Notes: generated by a model not told the origin, from the sequence alone. DNA of 64,000 bases from Trachythela sp. YZ-2020 (GCA_016169945.1 JADLSH010000114.1:62001-126000), one strand, 5' to 3'. Shown: positions 27,335-39,887, numbered from the stretch's first letter. Numbers and translations: made by a program.

Positions 27335-27477
27335 AAGCCTGGTTTCCATATGGTCGTAACCATGTCGTAAACGTGTCGTAACTGTCGTGGAGATAGACTG
27401 CAAGCCTATCTCCACGACAGTTACGACACGTTTACGACACGGTTACGACCATATGGAAACCAGGCTTAAAGGTCTCG
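27335..27477. mobile_element. Near-perfect palindromic MITE
   Basis: Arms of about 65 bases (AAGCCTGGTTTCCATATGGT and inverse; CGTGTCGTAACTGTCGTGGAG and inverse) meet around a centre of about ten bases. Confidence 0.85.
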
Positions 27478-27479
27478 CG

Positions 27480-28110
27480 CCTTCTGCATTCGACATTCGC
27501 GTCAATGCGCATTTGGAAATCTTGAGCCCCCTAATCCAAAAATAGGTACGCCAAGCGTACATGTATCTGCGCAAAGAGTTGATTTTTATGGTTGCTGTAA
27601 AAAGCTCTAATCACGAAGATAGCACGGGACAATTGAAATCACTTTATTATATATATGATAACATATTAGATGTTAAAGGTAAATATAATACGCATCTAAA
27701 ATTAGGATAGTAACTGAGAGAATGAATGTACCAATTAAGAGACCAAATACATGGGAAAATGACCGTCTTATTTCTTACAACATTAATGTGGGACTTTGCA
27801 AATAACAAATAACTTTGACAGACGACAGAGTATCTCCTGAAAATAATTGGAACCAGAATTCATTAGAAAGTCTACCAGTTGACCCCATTGATGACTGAGT
27901 TCGGCTACATTGTCATTGTTCGTATATTTGATTTTTTGTATACATGTTTATTGCAAGAGTGTAGCACCAATATAGTCCCCCTAGTTTGCACAACCTCGAT
28001 CACAACAGTTTGGGAAAGAAATGCCAACCTTTGCCTCGGTCATAGTACTAATCAAATATCAAAGTAAGCTAGATATGAAGTGATGTTGACTATAGAAAAC
28101 AATTTCTACG
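27480..28110. other. No gene recognised
   Basis: AT-rich, short ORFs only. Confidence 0.35.
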
Positions 28111-28115
28111 GTATA

Positions 28116-28389
28116 TACAGCTAATTCAATAAAGGTTGTCTTTCCAAAAGCGTGAACCGTAAACTCTGAGCGATCAAACGATGATAGGATATCGCCTATT
28201 TAGGTCATTAAACTCAAGGCTTTTGTAGCAAGTTGGTTTTCTATCGTAAGTTTTCTATATGCCTATAGACATCGTTTAAAAGAAAAAATTTCGAGTTTAC
28301 TGGTCTAAATAAACAATAACCCATCATCCATTGTGCGCTCATAGTTTATCGTTTACGCTTTTGAAAGGACAACCTTAATTGAATTGGCT
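28116..28389. mobile_element. Foldback MITE
   Basis: CAGCTAATTCAATAAAGGTT...CAAAAGCGTGAACCGTAAAC on the left is mirrored by GTTTACGCTTTTGAAAGG...AACCTTAATTGAATTGGCTG on the right. Confidence 0.8.
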
Positions 28390-28729
28390 GTATATTATAA
28401 TATTATACCTCAACTTCAAATTGTCCAATCAGAAAGCTCAGTTTGTGCCACGTGAGCATGAAATTAATCGCGATATCACGCCTTACGTCATCACTTAGCG
28501 AGCCTGCGTTCCTTTTGACAATGTTCCACCCAATGTTCCCCGGGGAACATGGGGTTGAACATTATTCGCTTAGACCACGCGAGACAATACGCACGATTCA
28601 ATGTGTGAAAATGGCGGGAAAACAATATGGCGTTCGTAATTTGTTTGTAATTTCGTAAAAGATTTATTCATTTAAATGACGATTTTCAAGAGGTATGTTA
28701 CCTTCAATGATCCAAAGGATACAAGCTCA

Positions 28730-28785
28730 AGATGGCGGTGTTTCATATTAGGATGCAGCACAAGATGGCGGTGTTTCATATTAAG
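28730..28785 (+). repeat. Two-copy direct repeat before the LINE
   Basis: AAGATGGCGGTGTTTCATATT occurs twice about 33 bases apart, possibly the remains of a tandem LINE promoter. Confidence 0.5.
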
Positions 28786-28917
28786 TTCTCGACTAGTTTT
28801 ATTATTATGCTGTTTCTTTTGATTGTTTGCGATAATAAACCTCGCTATTTGAAGTATGTAAACACGAGTTACTTGTTGAATAACTGAACTGAACTCTATA
28901 TTGGCAAAGAAGTATCT

Positions 28918-29607
28918 ATGCCCGAGTTATCGGTAATCTCGTTAAAGAAATCGAGTGCTCGAACGACATACCAACAGTCCGATGTTGTTTGCCTTCAAAA
29001 AACTATCAACTTGACTCGTAAACTAATACTCGTGAATATATTATTGATGTGTAATGATATCTCGCTGAATCCTGGTCCTGTGAATTCTTGTCCGAGTTGC
29101 ATCCAACCTCGAACACAATGTAAACACTGTAATCAGGATTTCCATCTCAAATACATTGGTTTACAGTATGAATCGACACAGTCGTATTATTTATGCGCTA
29201 CCCCCTCAGATCCAGCTGCTATATTTGACAATATGACTTCATGCTTTTTGCCGGAATCTCTGAGAAATATTACTAAAGTACGTGGTTTAAATGTTATACA
29301 TCAGAACGTAAGAGGTTTACTTGGAAAGATTGACGAATTACACCTCATAATTACTGAATTGAAAGCTGGAATACATTTAATAACGCTGTCTGAAACATGG
29401 ACTCATGATGGTATTTCAAACGCTGAACTTGAGATTCCTGGCTATAATTTTTATCGACAGGATAGAGGTTCAAAAGGTGGTGGCGTTGCTGTATATGTAA
29501 AGAAAGAAATCTCTGTTATTCGAAGGACTGACCTTGAAGACCCCAGTATTGAATGTCTATGGTTAGAAATCCTAGTAATTAAATCAGGTACTGTAGCTTC
29601 CTGGTAG
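28918..29607 (+). pseudogene. LINE ORF part 1: 2A-like motif, Cys/His segment, endonuclease N-terminal half
   Basis: The hydrophobic LILVNILLMCNDISLNPGP lies within the first 55 residues. Its C-terminal NPGP matches the translational-skipping 2A consensus, but the usual Glu in DxExNPGP is Ser here. Next comes CPSC...CKHC...H, a reduced PHD-like finger. The endonuclease begins at LNVIHQNVRGL (catalytic-type Asn) and continues through SETWTHDG and RGSKGGGVAVYV. The frame is lost near 29600. Confidence 0.8.
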
Positions 29608-29608
29608 G

Positions 29609-30086
29609 AACATTTTATATACCGCCAAACTCCTCGTCTTATCATAATCGATCATTTGTATATAAACTTGAAGACATGTTAGAAATTGCTACGGCTCATG
29701 GTAAAGAAGTAATGATAATGGGGGATTTTAATTGTGATTTTTCTGCCAAGCGAAACTTGTCCACTGAATCTAAACAACTGCGAGCTCTCTTGAGAATTTT
29801 CAACTTAACTCAACTTATTTCGCAGCCAACTCGTGTATCGGAAGGATCTAAGACGTTGCTGGACATTATAGCCTCTACATGTCCCCAAAATATAAGTCTT
29901 TCTGGGGTAATAAGCGCAAGCTTAAGTGATCATGAAATGGTATTTTGTGTTAGAAAATTGAATTGGAAGCGGCGCTCACCGCAGCTCAAACTTGTGAGAA
30001 ACTATGCAAATTACGAACCCAAAAAGTTCTGTCAAGATTTGAATAATTTAAATTGGAGCACTGTGAATCCCGAGGGACTGCAATAA
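29609..30086 (+). pseudogene. LINE ORF part 2: endonuclease C-terminal half
   Basis: Shifted frame, with VMIMGDFNCDF (the GDFN motif) and, later, SLSDHEMVF (the SDH catalytic motif). It stops at 30084. Related in-frame coding continues to about 30470 with further stops. Confidence 0.8.
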
Positions 30087-30659
30087 CATGAATATACTGA
30101 TCAATGCCAGATCACGAATCATGAACGGATTATCAACGAACAATGGACGAGTTTTGAATCTGCATTTCTCCAGGTTGCCGATCGTCACGCGCCGATCATA
30201 CAGAAACATATACGTGGCTTAGATAATAGCCCATGGTTAACTGGTGAAATTAAACGAAATATTCGACAACGTGAATACCTCCTAAAAAAGGCGAGGAAGT
30301 CAAACTGTGAGGAAGATTGGGCAAATTATCGTCGTACCCGTAATCGAGTAACAAATTGTATTCGAAAAGCTAAGGGTATGTATAACCAGAAGCTAGTCGA
30401 AAACAATAGCAATGACCAGAAAGCTTTTTGGAACACAATGCACAAGATTTTGCCTAAGGATAATCATTGACAATGAACACTGTTTGAACGATCAAAAGAT
30501 AGCCAACGCCTTTAATGTTTTTTTTTACTGGCGCCGCTGATCGCTTATTCCAGATGTTTAGGAACGTATCGGTCTCTTCCGGTTCGCATATTACTGTCCA
30601 AGAAACCAAAACCTACCACCTCTGAAGTTTGTTGAAATAACAGAGTGGTTTACTATTAC

Positions 30660-31599
30660 CCAACTTAAAACGTTGAAAGCCAGTAAGTCATGTGGTCTCG
30701 ATAATATATCTCCTCGGATGTTCAAGGATTCATCTGAAATAATTGCCGAACCACTAACTAGGATCATCAACTTGTCGTTATCTTTGAGCATTGTTCCAAG
30801 CAATTGGAAGAATGCAAGAGTAACTCCGTTGTACAAGAAGGGAAACTCAGTTGATATGGATAATTATCGACCTATTTCCGTACTTCTTGTGGCCTCCAAA
30901 CTGTTGGAAAGAGCTGTTCACCACCAACTGTACCAATAAATATGACTGAACACCAACTGCTAAGTGCTTACCAATGTGGGTTTCGTAAACAGCATTCCAC
31001 AGAATCGGCTGCCATATCTTCTACGGATTCCATTCGTCGTGGTATGGATCAAGGTCTCCTAACTGGATCTGTTTTTATTGACCTACGGAAGGCCTTTGAT
31101 ACTGTGGACCACCATATATTGTTAAAGAAATTGGGAAACTATGGCGTTTACGATAAAGAACTTGCCTGGTTTACCAATTATCTGAAGGACCGAAGTCAAA
31201 TTGTGAGTTATGGAAAAGAATTATCAGTTCCTTGTAGTATCACATCGGGTGTTCCTCAGGGTTCAATCCTGGGGCCTTTACTATTTGTTTTATTTATCAA
31301 CGACCTTCCGCTCGCGGTAAAACAATGTGGTATTTTAATGTATGCTGACGACACAGTGTTATATTATTCAGCCAAGAATGTCACAGATATTGAGATAGTT
31401 CTGAACAAAGATTTGAAATTGTTGGGGGACTGGTTGGTGGATAATGGTCTTTTCCTTCATAGAGAGAAGACGGAGTGCGTGCTTTTTGGTTCGTCTCCTC
31501 GGTTATCTTCAGTTAACAGTTTCGCAGTCTCAATTGATGGTTATTGTATCAAACGTGTGTTTGAGTACAAATATTTGGGTATTATTATGGATGAAACCC
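30660..31599 (+). pseudogene. LINE ORF part 3: reverse transcriptase
   Basis: SCGLDNISPRMFK, NYRPISVL, FIDLRKAFDTVDH, SGVPQGSILGPLLFVLFIND, MYADDTVLYY and EYKYLGIIMD follow in the normal order. A frame break lies near 30940 between the fingers and palm motifs. The active-site YADD is intact. Confidence 0.85.
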
Positions 31600-31600
31600 T

Positions 31601-31883
31601 TTGAAAACCTGGGAGTTGGGGAAGTGCCTTGAAAAGTTATCTGATAGATCGTACATGGTACAAACGAATGGAGAAAAAGTACGCAGAAACAGAGAAGAGA
31701 TCAGGCCACGTTTAGATGTAGAGGAAAGGAACAGTGTAAATAATCCAGAAACAGAAGTCTATCTATCTTAAATTACAACAACAATATGTAAATACGTGTC
31801 CTCGTTCAGCCAAGTGTGTCTGATCGCATGACCTAACCTATTTGCATATCGGAAATACTAAACAGGAAGTTCATATCGTAACA
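31601..31883 (+). mobile_element. Ty3/Gypsy-like 3' fragment nested in the LINE
   Basis: Interrupts the LINE between its LGIIMDETL and HVKYFVSKTGKR blocks. The first about 150 bases encode WELGKCLEKLSDRSYMV and VRRNREEIRP, which resemble the end of a Ty3/Gypsy integrase. The remaining sequence ends GTAACA, as an LTR 3' end might. No clear target duplication. Confidence 0.55.
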
Positions 31884-31889
31884 CATGGA

Positions 31890-32386
31890 ACGCCCATGTG
31901 AAATACTTTGTGAGTAAAACCGGGAAACGATTGGGACTACTAACTCGAATTCGAAAGGATATTACTATGAATACAGCTAATGTAATATATAAGTCATTCA
32001 TTTTACCTACAACTGACTATTGTAGTACTGTATGGAATTGTTGTGGCAAAGTAAATACTGATGTGATCGAAAAACTGCGGAGGAGAGCTGCTCGCATAAT
32101 AATGAAGTCCTCTAGTAGTGATGAGGCGTTAGATCAACTCAGATACGATACCTTGGAAATCAGATGTGAGAAACATACCCTTAAGTTAGTTAGAAAATGC
32201 TTAAGTGGACATGTACCACAGTTTTTTACCAATTATTTTAATTTTAATAGAGATGTAGTTAAGCGGGTTACTAGACAGAGTGGTCTACTTCACCTGCCGA
32301 GTGTTAGGTTAGAATCAACAAAGAAAACTTTCTATTATCATGGTTGTGTCGTTTTTAATCGCTGGAAGAACGATCAGTCAAATTAG
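31890..32386 (+). pseudogene. LINE ORF part 4: C-terminal domain
   Basis: HVKYFVSKTGKRLGLLTRIR, then TTDYCSTVWNCC, KLRRRAARIIM and the closing FNRWKNDQSN, ending at TAG (32384-32386). Frame intact over 160 codons. Confidence 0.82.
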
Positions 32387-32679
32387 CATTTTTACTATAT
32401 GTATATATCAGTATTCTTATAATAATACTCAATACTTTTTATCGTAATTTTTATACTTAGTTTATAATGTATATGTAGGGCTCCTAATGATAACAGTTAA
32501 CATTGTAACTGATTGGATTACCCTATTTAAATAAAAGTTTCTATCTATCTAAATATATTAAAGGGAAAACGTCAGAAACTCAGGTAAAAATAAGAAATTA
32601 AACATTGTATTCGCTTAGTTATTCAGCAAGTTTATTCTCAACTTAGATTAGTGGGTTCTTTAACTTTCGGTATAATATA

Positions 32680-33335
32680 TCATTTATAGACCCTCCGCTC
32701 GGGGGATTCGGCAAAATAATAGAGACCTTTAGATCGAGGTTTACGCCGAACCGCTAACGTCTACGGGTCACGTGACCCTATCCAGACGCCACGTTTGAGG
32801 TTTTCAACGCGAGTTTCGAACCTCAAGAGGTGGGTCTACACGTTTGTAATTTCCCTCAGGGTTTTCTTTGTGTTTTTTTATATCATGTTTCACGTATACA
32901 CACTATGCGCATACACAGTACTTATTATTCTAGCAGGAAAGACGAATTTGAAGTCGAAATAGTTGATTCTTCGCATTTTATTTTGACTCGAACATGATAC
33001 GCTTGGAGGAGCGAAATCCAACATGGCGGCGATCAACACTTAATTCTTCGGTAGACTTTAAGACTTATAAAGCGCATTTCACTTCTCGTTTAGATCCTTC
33101 GAAGAACATCATCTGAGTCGACTTCAAATCTAAGTCGAAGAATGTTCATCTAAGAACTTCAAATCTAAGTCGAAAAATGTTCGAACCGCAAACGGCAAAC
33201 CGCTAACGTCAAACGGCGGTTAGAGGTTTGCGGTAAACCTGAATCTAAAGGTCTCTATTACCCTCAGTGATGATATTTCATATTACTTCGGGTAATATTT
33301 CGCCGAATTCCCCTCGCTCCGGGTCTATAAATGAT
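32680..33335. mobile_element. TIR element, about 0.65 kb
   Basis: ATCATTTATAGACCC...GGGGGATTCGGC with AGAGACCTTTAGAT at the left is mirrored by ATCTAAAGGTCTCT...GCCGAATTCCCC and GGGTCTATAAATGAT at the right. Inner CGAACCGCTAACG / CGCTAACGTCAAACGG blocks are also inverted. No ORF. Confidence 0.75.
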
Positions 33336-33375
33336 AATTGTCGTGATTTTAACATGCACGTTTATGACTGATCTT

Positions 33376-33376
<1 letters not shown>

Positions 33377-33411
<35 letters not shown>
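33377..33411. repeat. (ATA)n microsatellite
   Basis: About eleven trinucleotide units. Confidence 0.9.
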
Positions 33412-33419
33412 TGGTTTAA

Positions 33420-34040
33420 GGCATGAATACGGTAGAGTATACGTGCAGTATTCAAAAAGCTTACCTTGCTTCCAGATTCAAATGAGATTGATACATAGTC
33501 ATAGCAGGTCAAGCCAAGTCAATCTATGTTTATCTGTCATTTTGTACCACGTGTGTGCATTTTATATAGCAACAACGCACGGCCGTGCCGTTATAGTTTA
33601 TATCAGCACGACAAGATGGCGCCCGAATTCACGAATGGAAAAGTTTATAAGATTTCGTTTATTTTAAACCGAAGACAATCCCAAAACAACGAAGTGGCCA
33701 AATTTCTAAAATAATTCCGTATTTATAAACGTAAACATGTGTTGTTTATTTTTTATTTTACGAATTTACGGAATATAAGTTGTAAATGAGTGGCGAAGCG
33801 GCGAAGACGGTTGAAAATATATTCGTAATTCGGCAGACAGATTCAAAACAACAACAAGGTTGTTTCTTATATAAAAGCTATTTGTCGTTTTAAAATATTC
33901 TAAAAACACTTTTGAATATTATCAAAACTAAACAAGGAACTAGTAAACAGTTAGTTCACCAAAGTTTATAGAATGTTTTTGCTCATAATTCATAAATAAA
34001 AAAATACGCCAAAGCGTTTACTCAAATTGAATATTAAAAC
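33420..34040. other. No gene recognised
   Basis: Short ORFs at 33443-33714 overlap in different frames and have no domain. The rest is AT-rich. Confidence 0.35.
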
Positions 34041-34044
34041 GTTT

Positions 34045-34212
34045 AAAGCACCTTTGTTCGTGCATTATCGTGATTTACAAGCACTCGTTCACGAACAAGG
34101 AACTCGAAGTTTAATACTGCACTCGACTGCGTCTCGTGCAGTATTAAACTCTCGTTCCTTGTTCGTGAACTCGTGCTTGTAAATCCCGATAATGCACTCA
34201 CAGAGTGCTTTA
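34045..34212. mobile_element. Palindromic MITE
   Basis: AAAGCACC...TGCATTATCGTGATTTACAAGCAC...GAACAAGGAACTCG at the left pairs with CGTTCCTTGTTCGTGAACTC...GTGCTTGTAAATCCCGATAATGCA...AAGTGCTTT-like sequence at the right. The centre includes GCAGTATTAAA / TTTAATACTGC. Confidence 0.8.
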
Positions 34213-35195
34213 ATCCTTAAATAACGATTTTGTAATTTGGCGAACAATTTCCAAACATTTATCAGAACGTTTCTATCGCGGGCTAAAATACTCCCTCAAT
34301 ATTCCCAATGTTCAAAATAATACAAAAAATAGAAATGCCGTTGCTTTGATGTATAATTTCCATCGTAAAATTGTAGAAACATGCCCATATAGACTTGAGT
34401 AGTCCATCCTGAATTAGTTAATATCAATCCAGTTTTACTTATACAGATCAAAGTGTAACATTACGTCATTTTATGATAGCTGTCGCTGATTGGCTAAAGG
34501 TTACACACGCACCCACTTACAAAGGCGATGGCAACATATCTGCGCTAGCGCAGGTACAAAAAATATGAAAAACTCGCGTGTTTTCATTATTGTCCAAGAA
34601 ACGCAAGCGGGACCTCACGCAAGAAAAATTATTTGCAAGCACTTCGACAAACGGATCGCGAACTGAAATCATACATTTCTCCTTTGTTTCATCGGTAACC
34701 ATATCTCAAAATCTGACTATGCATTTGATCTATTATAAAGTTCTATTAAATATTTAAATTTGGGTTTTAAAGAAAAACTGCACTGTCGAAGCACTGATAC
34801 AAAGCACTGATACATGATGTAAACTGTAGGGAGCCCCCTCAAAGCAGGGGTGCTTTCAGTCGCGCTACGTCATACCAGGGTCATACGTACGTATACCACT
34901 ACCACAGATTAAGTATTACATAATATATATAGATATGAAACTCGATGCAAATTGCGTAACACGCTTTACTGCGCATGCGCGACCTTCTGGCAAGTGCAGT
35001 GTGGCCAGATTTGATAATTTTAATTATTTTTGGGGCGACCGCCCCCCCCCCCCACACCTTTACGGAAAATAAAAAGGGCTAAAAACAGCCTATTTTGAGT
35101 GTAAATTGGGGGTTTTTCGGAAATTTAGGAGGCTTTGCTCCCCCACCGGAAAACGTGAATTTCCGCCACTGTTTATGAGTTGTTTTGGGAAGTTA

Positions 35196-35600
35196 TTATT
35201 ATTATTATTTAACTTTGCCAGGCGACGCATTTACATCTGAAATAAAAAAGAAAGTTACAAACACAAAAAAACACACTATACAACACACTAAAATTACACA
35301 CTAATAACAAATGGCGGGGACGCCACAAAAGTTAAAACCAATTACTGTGGCCCCTTAACACGCAAAAAACTATACGTACAATAATTTTATATCTAATCTA
35401 CTTGTTCCCCGTGGAAAAACACCACGACCATTCACTTGGAAAGCTGAAATTTTAGTCGGTATATCAATAACACAAGAAATATATTACGCGGTACCAATAA
35501 ACAAATCGTAGTGCCCCCACAAGAAACAAACCAATCACATTGCACGCATACATAACAAACATTAACATATATTACGGCATTACAAACATATATATATATA
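35196..35600 (-). mobile_element. LINE 3' fragment (probable)
   Basis: On the minus strand AT-rich noncoding sequence ends in CTGGCAAAGTTAAATAATAATAATAATAA, a TAA-type tail like that at 21497. No coding part is recognisable. Confidence 0.4.
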
Positions 35601-36218
35601 AGGTATAGTATCATAACTTTAACCTTTTAAGCCCGCTTTCCACCTGGCGAATACGGTAAATCGGTAAATCAGTACAGAAAAAAAGCAATGACCAATTACA
35701 TTGCAAAATGTGTTGCATTTTGTGACCTGACTAAAACTTCGTTTTACTTGCCATGGCAGCAATATTTCTTACAAATACAAGAATATACAAGACCAGTGGT
35801 TAATTTAGAAGTATTTAAAAAGGAGCACGGCAAGCTAAAATCATGACGAGAGACACGTTTGGATATTTTCTTTCAATAGGCACAGATCACAAGTAAAACA
35901 ACTTCTCTGGGAAAATATACTATATAGTCTTGAAGGGACAAGTAGAAAAATATGGTAGGCACAACTGAGTCAAAAATATAAACTCAGCACACTTTCAACA
36001 ATAAACAATAGCTGTACATAAGCTCGATTGTACTTCTTAAATAGACAAAAGAGATCACTTTCTGTTATTATTGAAAATTTTTCAACTTTCGAACTGTGTT
36101 TCCCCTATACTTTCCTGATTAAATTTCAGCACTACACTTGCCACTTGCCCGGACGTGTCTGACGAAACGCGTATATGACACAAAACTATCAGCATTTTGG
36201 CTCGTGTTTCATATCTGT

Positions 36219-36293
36219 TAGCCTGCTCGCGGCCCGAAATTTCGATAAGCGGAATCGGAAATTACGAAACAAATTCAGGCTGCGAGCAGGCTA
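36219..36293. mobile_element. 75-bp hairpin element with 9-bp target duplication
   Basis: TAGCCTGCTCGC at the left end, GCGAGCAGGCTA at the right. CATATCTGT occurs exactly on both sides (36210-36218, 36294-36302). Similar GCCTGCGAGCAGGCTC hairpins without clear borders are at 26814 and 43231. Confidence 0.8.
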
Positions 36294-36367
36294 CATATCT
36301 GTATGTAATACTTAATCTGTGACCACTACGCACAATTTTATACGAAACTGAAAGGTTAAATTAAACC

Positions 36368-39300
36368 CACTGAGCTATACTATATTACTGGAGGAAGTGC
36401 TCGGCAGAAAAAAGTGTCCGCAAAAACATGGCGGATTTTGGCCTTTGCTTACGCCATTACCATGACGACTGGTTCCTTTTTCCCATGGTAATTACCACTG
36501 ACCAGGCTCAATTCTGAGCCCGCTACAACATTCACACCCCCCTGGTTTTTGCAAAATATATTTTAGCTTTTTGATTTTTTGCAGTAAATTCTCGTTGTTT
36601 TCAATATTTTCCACATATTTTTCGACCTTGGAGCATTTCCGCGAATAAAGTGCAAGTCGCACAAGTTATTCTCGTCCGCAAAAGCCAACAAACAGATAGT
36701 AAAACCTCGAAAATGTGGTCAAAGACGATTTTTTGAAACCAGAACTAGCAGGTAATTAATATATTTTTGCAGTTCGCATACTATAATGATAATAGTTTAT
36801 ATAATGTTTCATTAAACACTTGGTGGGAATAATTGTACAGTACAATGTATTTGATATTTTACCAACGAGGATTTGAAGTTTGGTTGTAAAAAATACATAA
36901 ACTTTGTTTTATTTTATTTTACTTGATTGAAATGGTCTACCTTGTCCTTATATAAAGGGTTGAAAATTATCCACATCTATAATTTCATACTGTTTTATCA
37001 ATATTTGATGTTCTGAATAGGTTGTATGTATTTTGCCATTTAGAAAATTATAATTTTCTGTCAGTAGTATGAAGCCATGTATTTTACAAATATCAGAATA
37101 TCTTGATTCTCTCAAGAATCCTGAGGACTGGTTTTACGACATAAAGCTATATATGTGCTACTATCTTTAAAGTAGGGAATTAGGATAACATAGAATTAGG
37201 GTTTTGTGTTCTGTAATTGCTGTTTTTTGTATATGCTAGGGGTGTCGGAAAAAGTTCAGGGTGCTATTGCACACAATTTCTACCTAGCTTTCTGGCCAAA
37301 GATGTCTTTAGGTTGAGGATTTTGAAGAACTAGGATTGTATTCCTGAAATGTATTAAAGCAAGCCTGGCAAGACCTAGTAACTGACCCAGGGCAAATCAG
37401 TCGATGCCCCCCCCCCCAGTCTCGCACCCATGAAAAAGTTCAACCAGTCCCCACTAAATGCACGCCAGGGGATGTAAACACTGTGTAGTGTTCTGGCCAA
37501 TTACCACCTGGGAATTTTTTGAAAAGTTTAGTACTTTTATAGTTTGGGTTATGTTATTGTAGGATTTGCAGACTTAGATGAATTGTGCAACTACCTAAAA
37601 AATTAGAACAAACTTCAACATTTCAAGCAAGGGGCCTTTTAGTCTGCCCAACAAAGGGTCTATGCTCAAAACATGGAAGTTTGTTCCTATTTTGTATCAT
37701 ACACTTGTTGTATCATACATCCAAGCCTGCAAATAGGATAGGTTTTTCAATAAATAACACTTAAATATGCAACAATCTTGAAAGGTCACTAACTTGTTCA
37801 TCGTCTCTATGAGTGAAAGGTATCACGGACCATATCAGGTGTAAATGCCTCCAGTGTGCCAAAAGTTCCAGTGTCCCTGGCTTACAATATTTTTTGAATA
37901 ACCTATATCTATTCTTTTATTGCAGAATTATCCAACAATGATGCAGTCCACAGTGGTGTTTTTTATTTAATTTCTCCAAAGAATAACTATTAATTAGCAG
38001 TAAATATTCTAAAAACTAAACTTTATAATCAAATTATTATGATATTATTGTAACTTTCATGCTCCATGTGCTACAACTTTGCTTTGGCTGCTCTACACTT
38101 TGGTCACTTGTGCCATTTCTTGTTGTACCTATAACAGATTATTCATCCATTATATCTATACTAGCTTATAATTGTGAGGCCACTGTGGAGGTACACTGTG
38201 GGTCAATATAGAAAAGATCTAGACTCCCAACACATGATAGGAAATTTCTGCAGTTCAGGTGGTGAAGGCAGATGTCTAAAGGAGAGGGGTATGAATTAGC
38301 TACTAATTTCCTCCATGAGGGAGGTGTGGATATTTTGTGGAATGACCCATCACTGCTTGTGCTGGCTTTCATTATTTTGAAGATATCAACATCACATTTA
38401 CTGTGTTATAGGCACATGTGTGACAGACAGCCTACAGATTCTTAAAGGGGTTGCTCCATACCAGCGCTTGAACTCCTAGTCAAAAGTGTCATAAATCATA
38501 CAAATTTGGTTATGCCTGTATGTATTGGTTGATGCTTAGTTTTTCTGAGGGTAGTGAATTGCCTTAACTAGCTACACTGTAAGCAACTCAGTCTGCAGCA
38601 CTTGGTGGTATACAGTCAGGCAAGACCAGGGGCATGACTAGTGGGGGAGGGTCCGGGTTAGGGGGTGTATAACCCCCCAATAATGTTTAACAATTGCAAT
38701 TCGTAGAGCAAATTTTGCCATGTTTGTCGGGCAAAAATACATTCAAATCATGTTGAGTGAGAACAAAAAGCCTTGAAGATCCAGTTCAGGCAATTTTAAA
38801 AATTTGTTAATCTAATATAGAACATTTTCTGACCATCAGAATTCTATAAAATATTCCCCAAAGTGCATGAAATGGTGTTTCAGAGCCTCTACATTTCAAC
38901 ATTTTCTGGGGGAGCATGCCCCCATACTGCCTACTGGCCTATTGCTTTCGGCACTCGATACCTGTGCATTCCCACTAGCGGCATGAGGTACGCATAACCT
39001 TTTTGGTTTTTCCCGGCCCCTTTACGTTATGTCTTGACCACACCCTTTCGTCGGGCAACATGATCTACACCACCCAATGTTTTTCCCAAGTTATGCCCCT
39101 GGGCAAGACTTGTCTATAATATAAGCCACATGGGCTTAATATTATAAATGTCAATCATATTATATACAAAGGCACAAAACCTATGGTAAGGATATCAATT
39201 TGGCACCATAAATATGTATAAAACCACAAATATAAATTTATATAAACTGCTAAACTCTAAAACATACAGAACATAAAAGCGAGTGGTGAAACTGATAACA

Positions 39301-39887
39301 AAAGCTTATCTGCACAATTTTTAGTCAATCAGTCGTTTTATTTATCGACTGTTGTAGATCTCTTGCCTTGTTTACGTTTTTCTGACTGGCAAAACTTTGT
39401 TAAAGCTCCCAGGAGAGCTTTGTTATTGTGATATTCATTGTTGAATCACAATGGAGAACTATATCTCTTGTAAAATCAGAATTTGCCTGCATAAAATAAT
39501 TATATTTTACGGAAAATAAAACAAATTCACGAATCCTACCTGTGAGACTGTGAGAAGAAATATTCTTCCTTTATAGTGAATTGTTGCATCCACGAGCGGA
39601 ATGAAAGGAACTTTGAACTTCACGTTGTAAGACAATCAATACAAGTAGGAGAAAATCAGAAAAAAACAAGATTTTTAGCTTTAAAAAAATTCAAAATATT
39701 TGTTGCAAAAACCAAGGGGGCAAAGAACTTTGTTTAAAACTTAGGATCGCGGTTGGTCAGTGGCAATACCATGGCCAAAAGGAACCAATTGGCGTCAGCA
39801 AACGCCAAAATCCGCCATGTTTTTGCGGACACTTTTCTGCCAGGCTGACATTAGCGGCACGTCCTCCAGATATATTAAGCTCAGTGG
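36368..39887. mobile_element. 3.5 kb element with about 220-base TIRs
   Basis: Left CACTGAGCTATACTATAT...AAAGTGTCCGCAAAAACATG...TTTGGC is mirrored over about 220 bases by the right end (39660-39887). TTAAACC lies outside both ends (36361-36367, 39888-39894), a 7-8 bp target duplication. No transposase ORF is visible; the interior is AT-rich and includes a smaller hAT-like element. Superfamily undetermined. Confidence 0.78.
38627..39101. mobile_element. hAT-like MITE nested in the 3.5 kb element
   Basis: TIR CAGGGGCATGACTAG (left) against AAGTTATGCCCCTG (right), with perfect 8-bp duplication GGCAAGAC at 38619-38626 and 39102-39109. 475 bp, noncoding. It contains a GGGGGAGCATGCCCCCATAC box of the repeat at 27240. 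Confidence 0.85.

Larger units (their letters stand above)
28918..32555 (+). mobile_element. L2/CR1-like LINE, near full length, decayed
   Basis: In order: ORF start (28918), 2A-like motif, Cys/His-rich segment, apurinic-type endonuclease, reverse transcriptase with YADD, C-terminal domain ending at 32386, 3' UTR, and a terminal ATAAAAGTTTCTATCTATCT tail. Several frame changes and stops separate the pieces and a Ty3-like fragment interrupts it at about 31601-31883, so it is inactive. Clade placement rests on domain order and the 2A-like start. Confidence 0.85.
34903..36325. mobile_element. TIR-bordered region with nested insertions
   Basis: CACAGATTAAGTATTACATA (left) is mirrored by TATGTAATACTTAATCTGTG (right), and GATATGAAACTCG by CGTGTTTCATATC. 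The interior holds a LINE tail (35196-35600) and the 75-bp hairpin element at 36219-36293. Confidence 0.6.
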
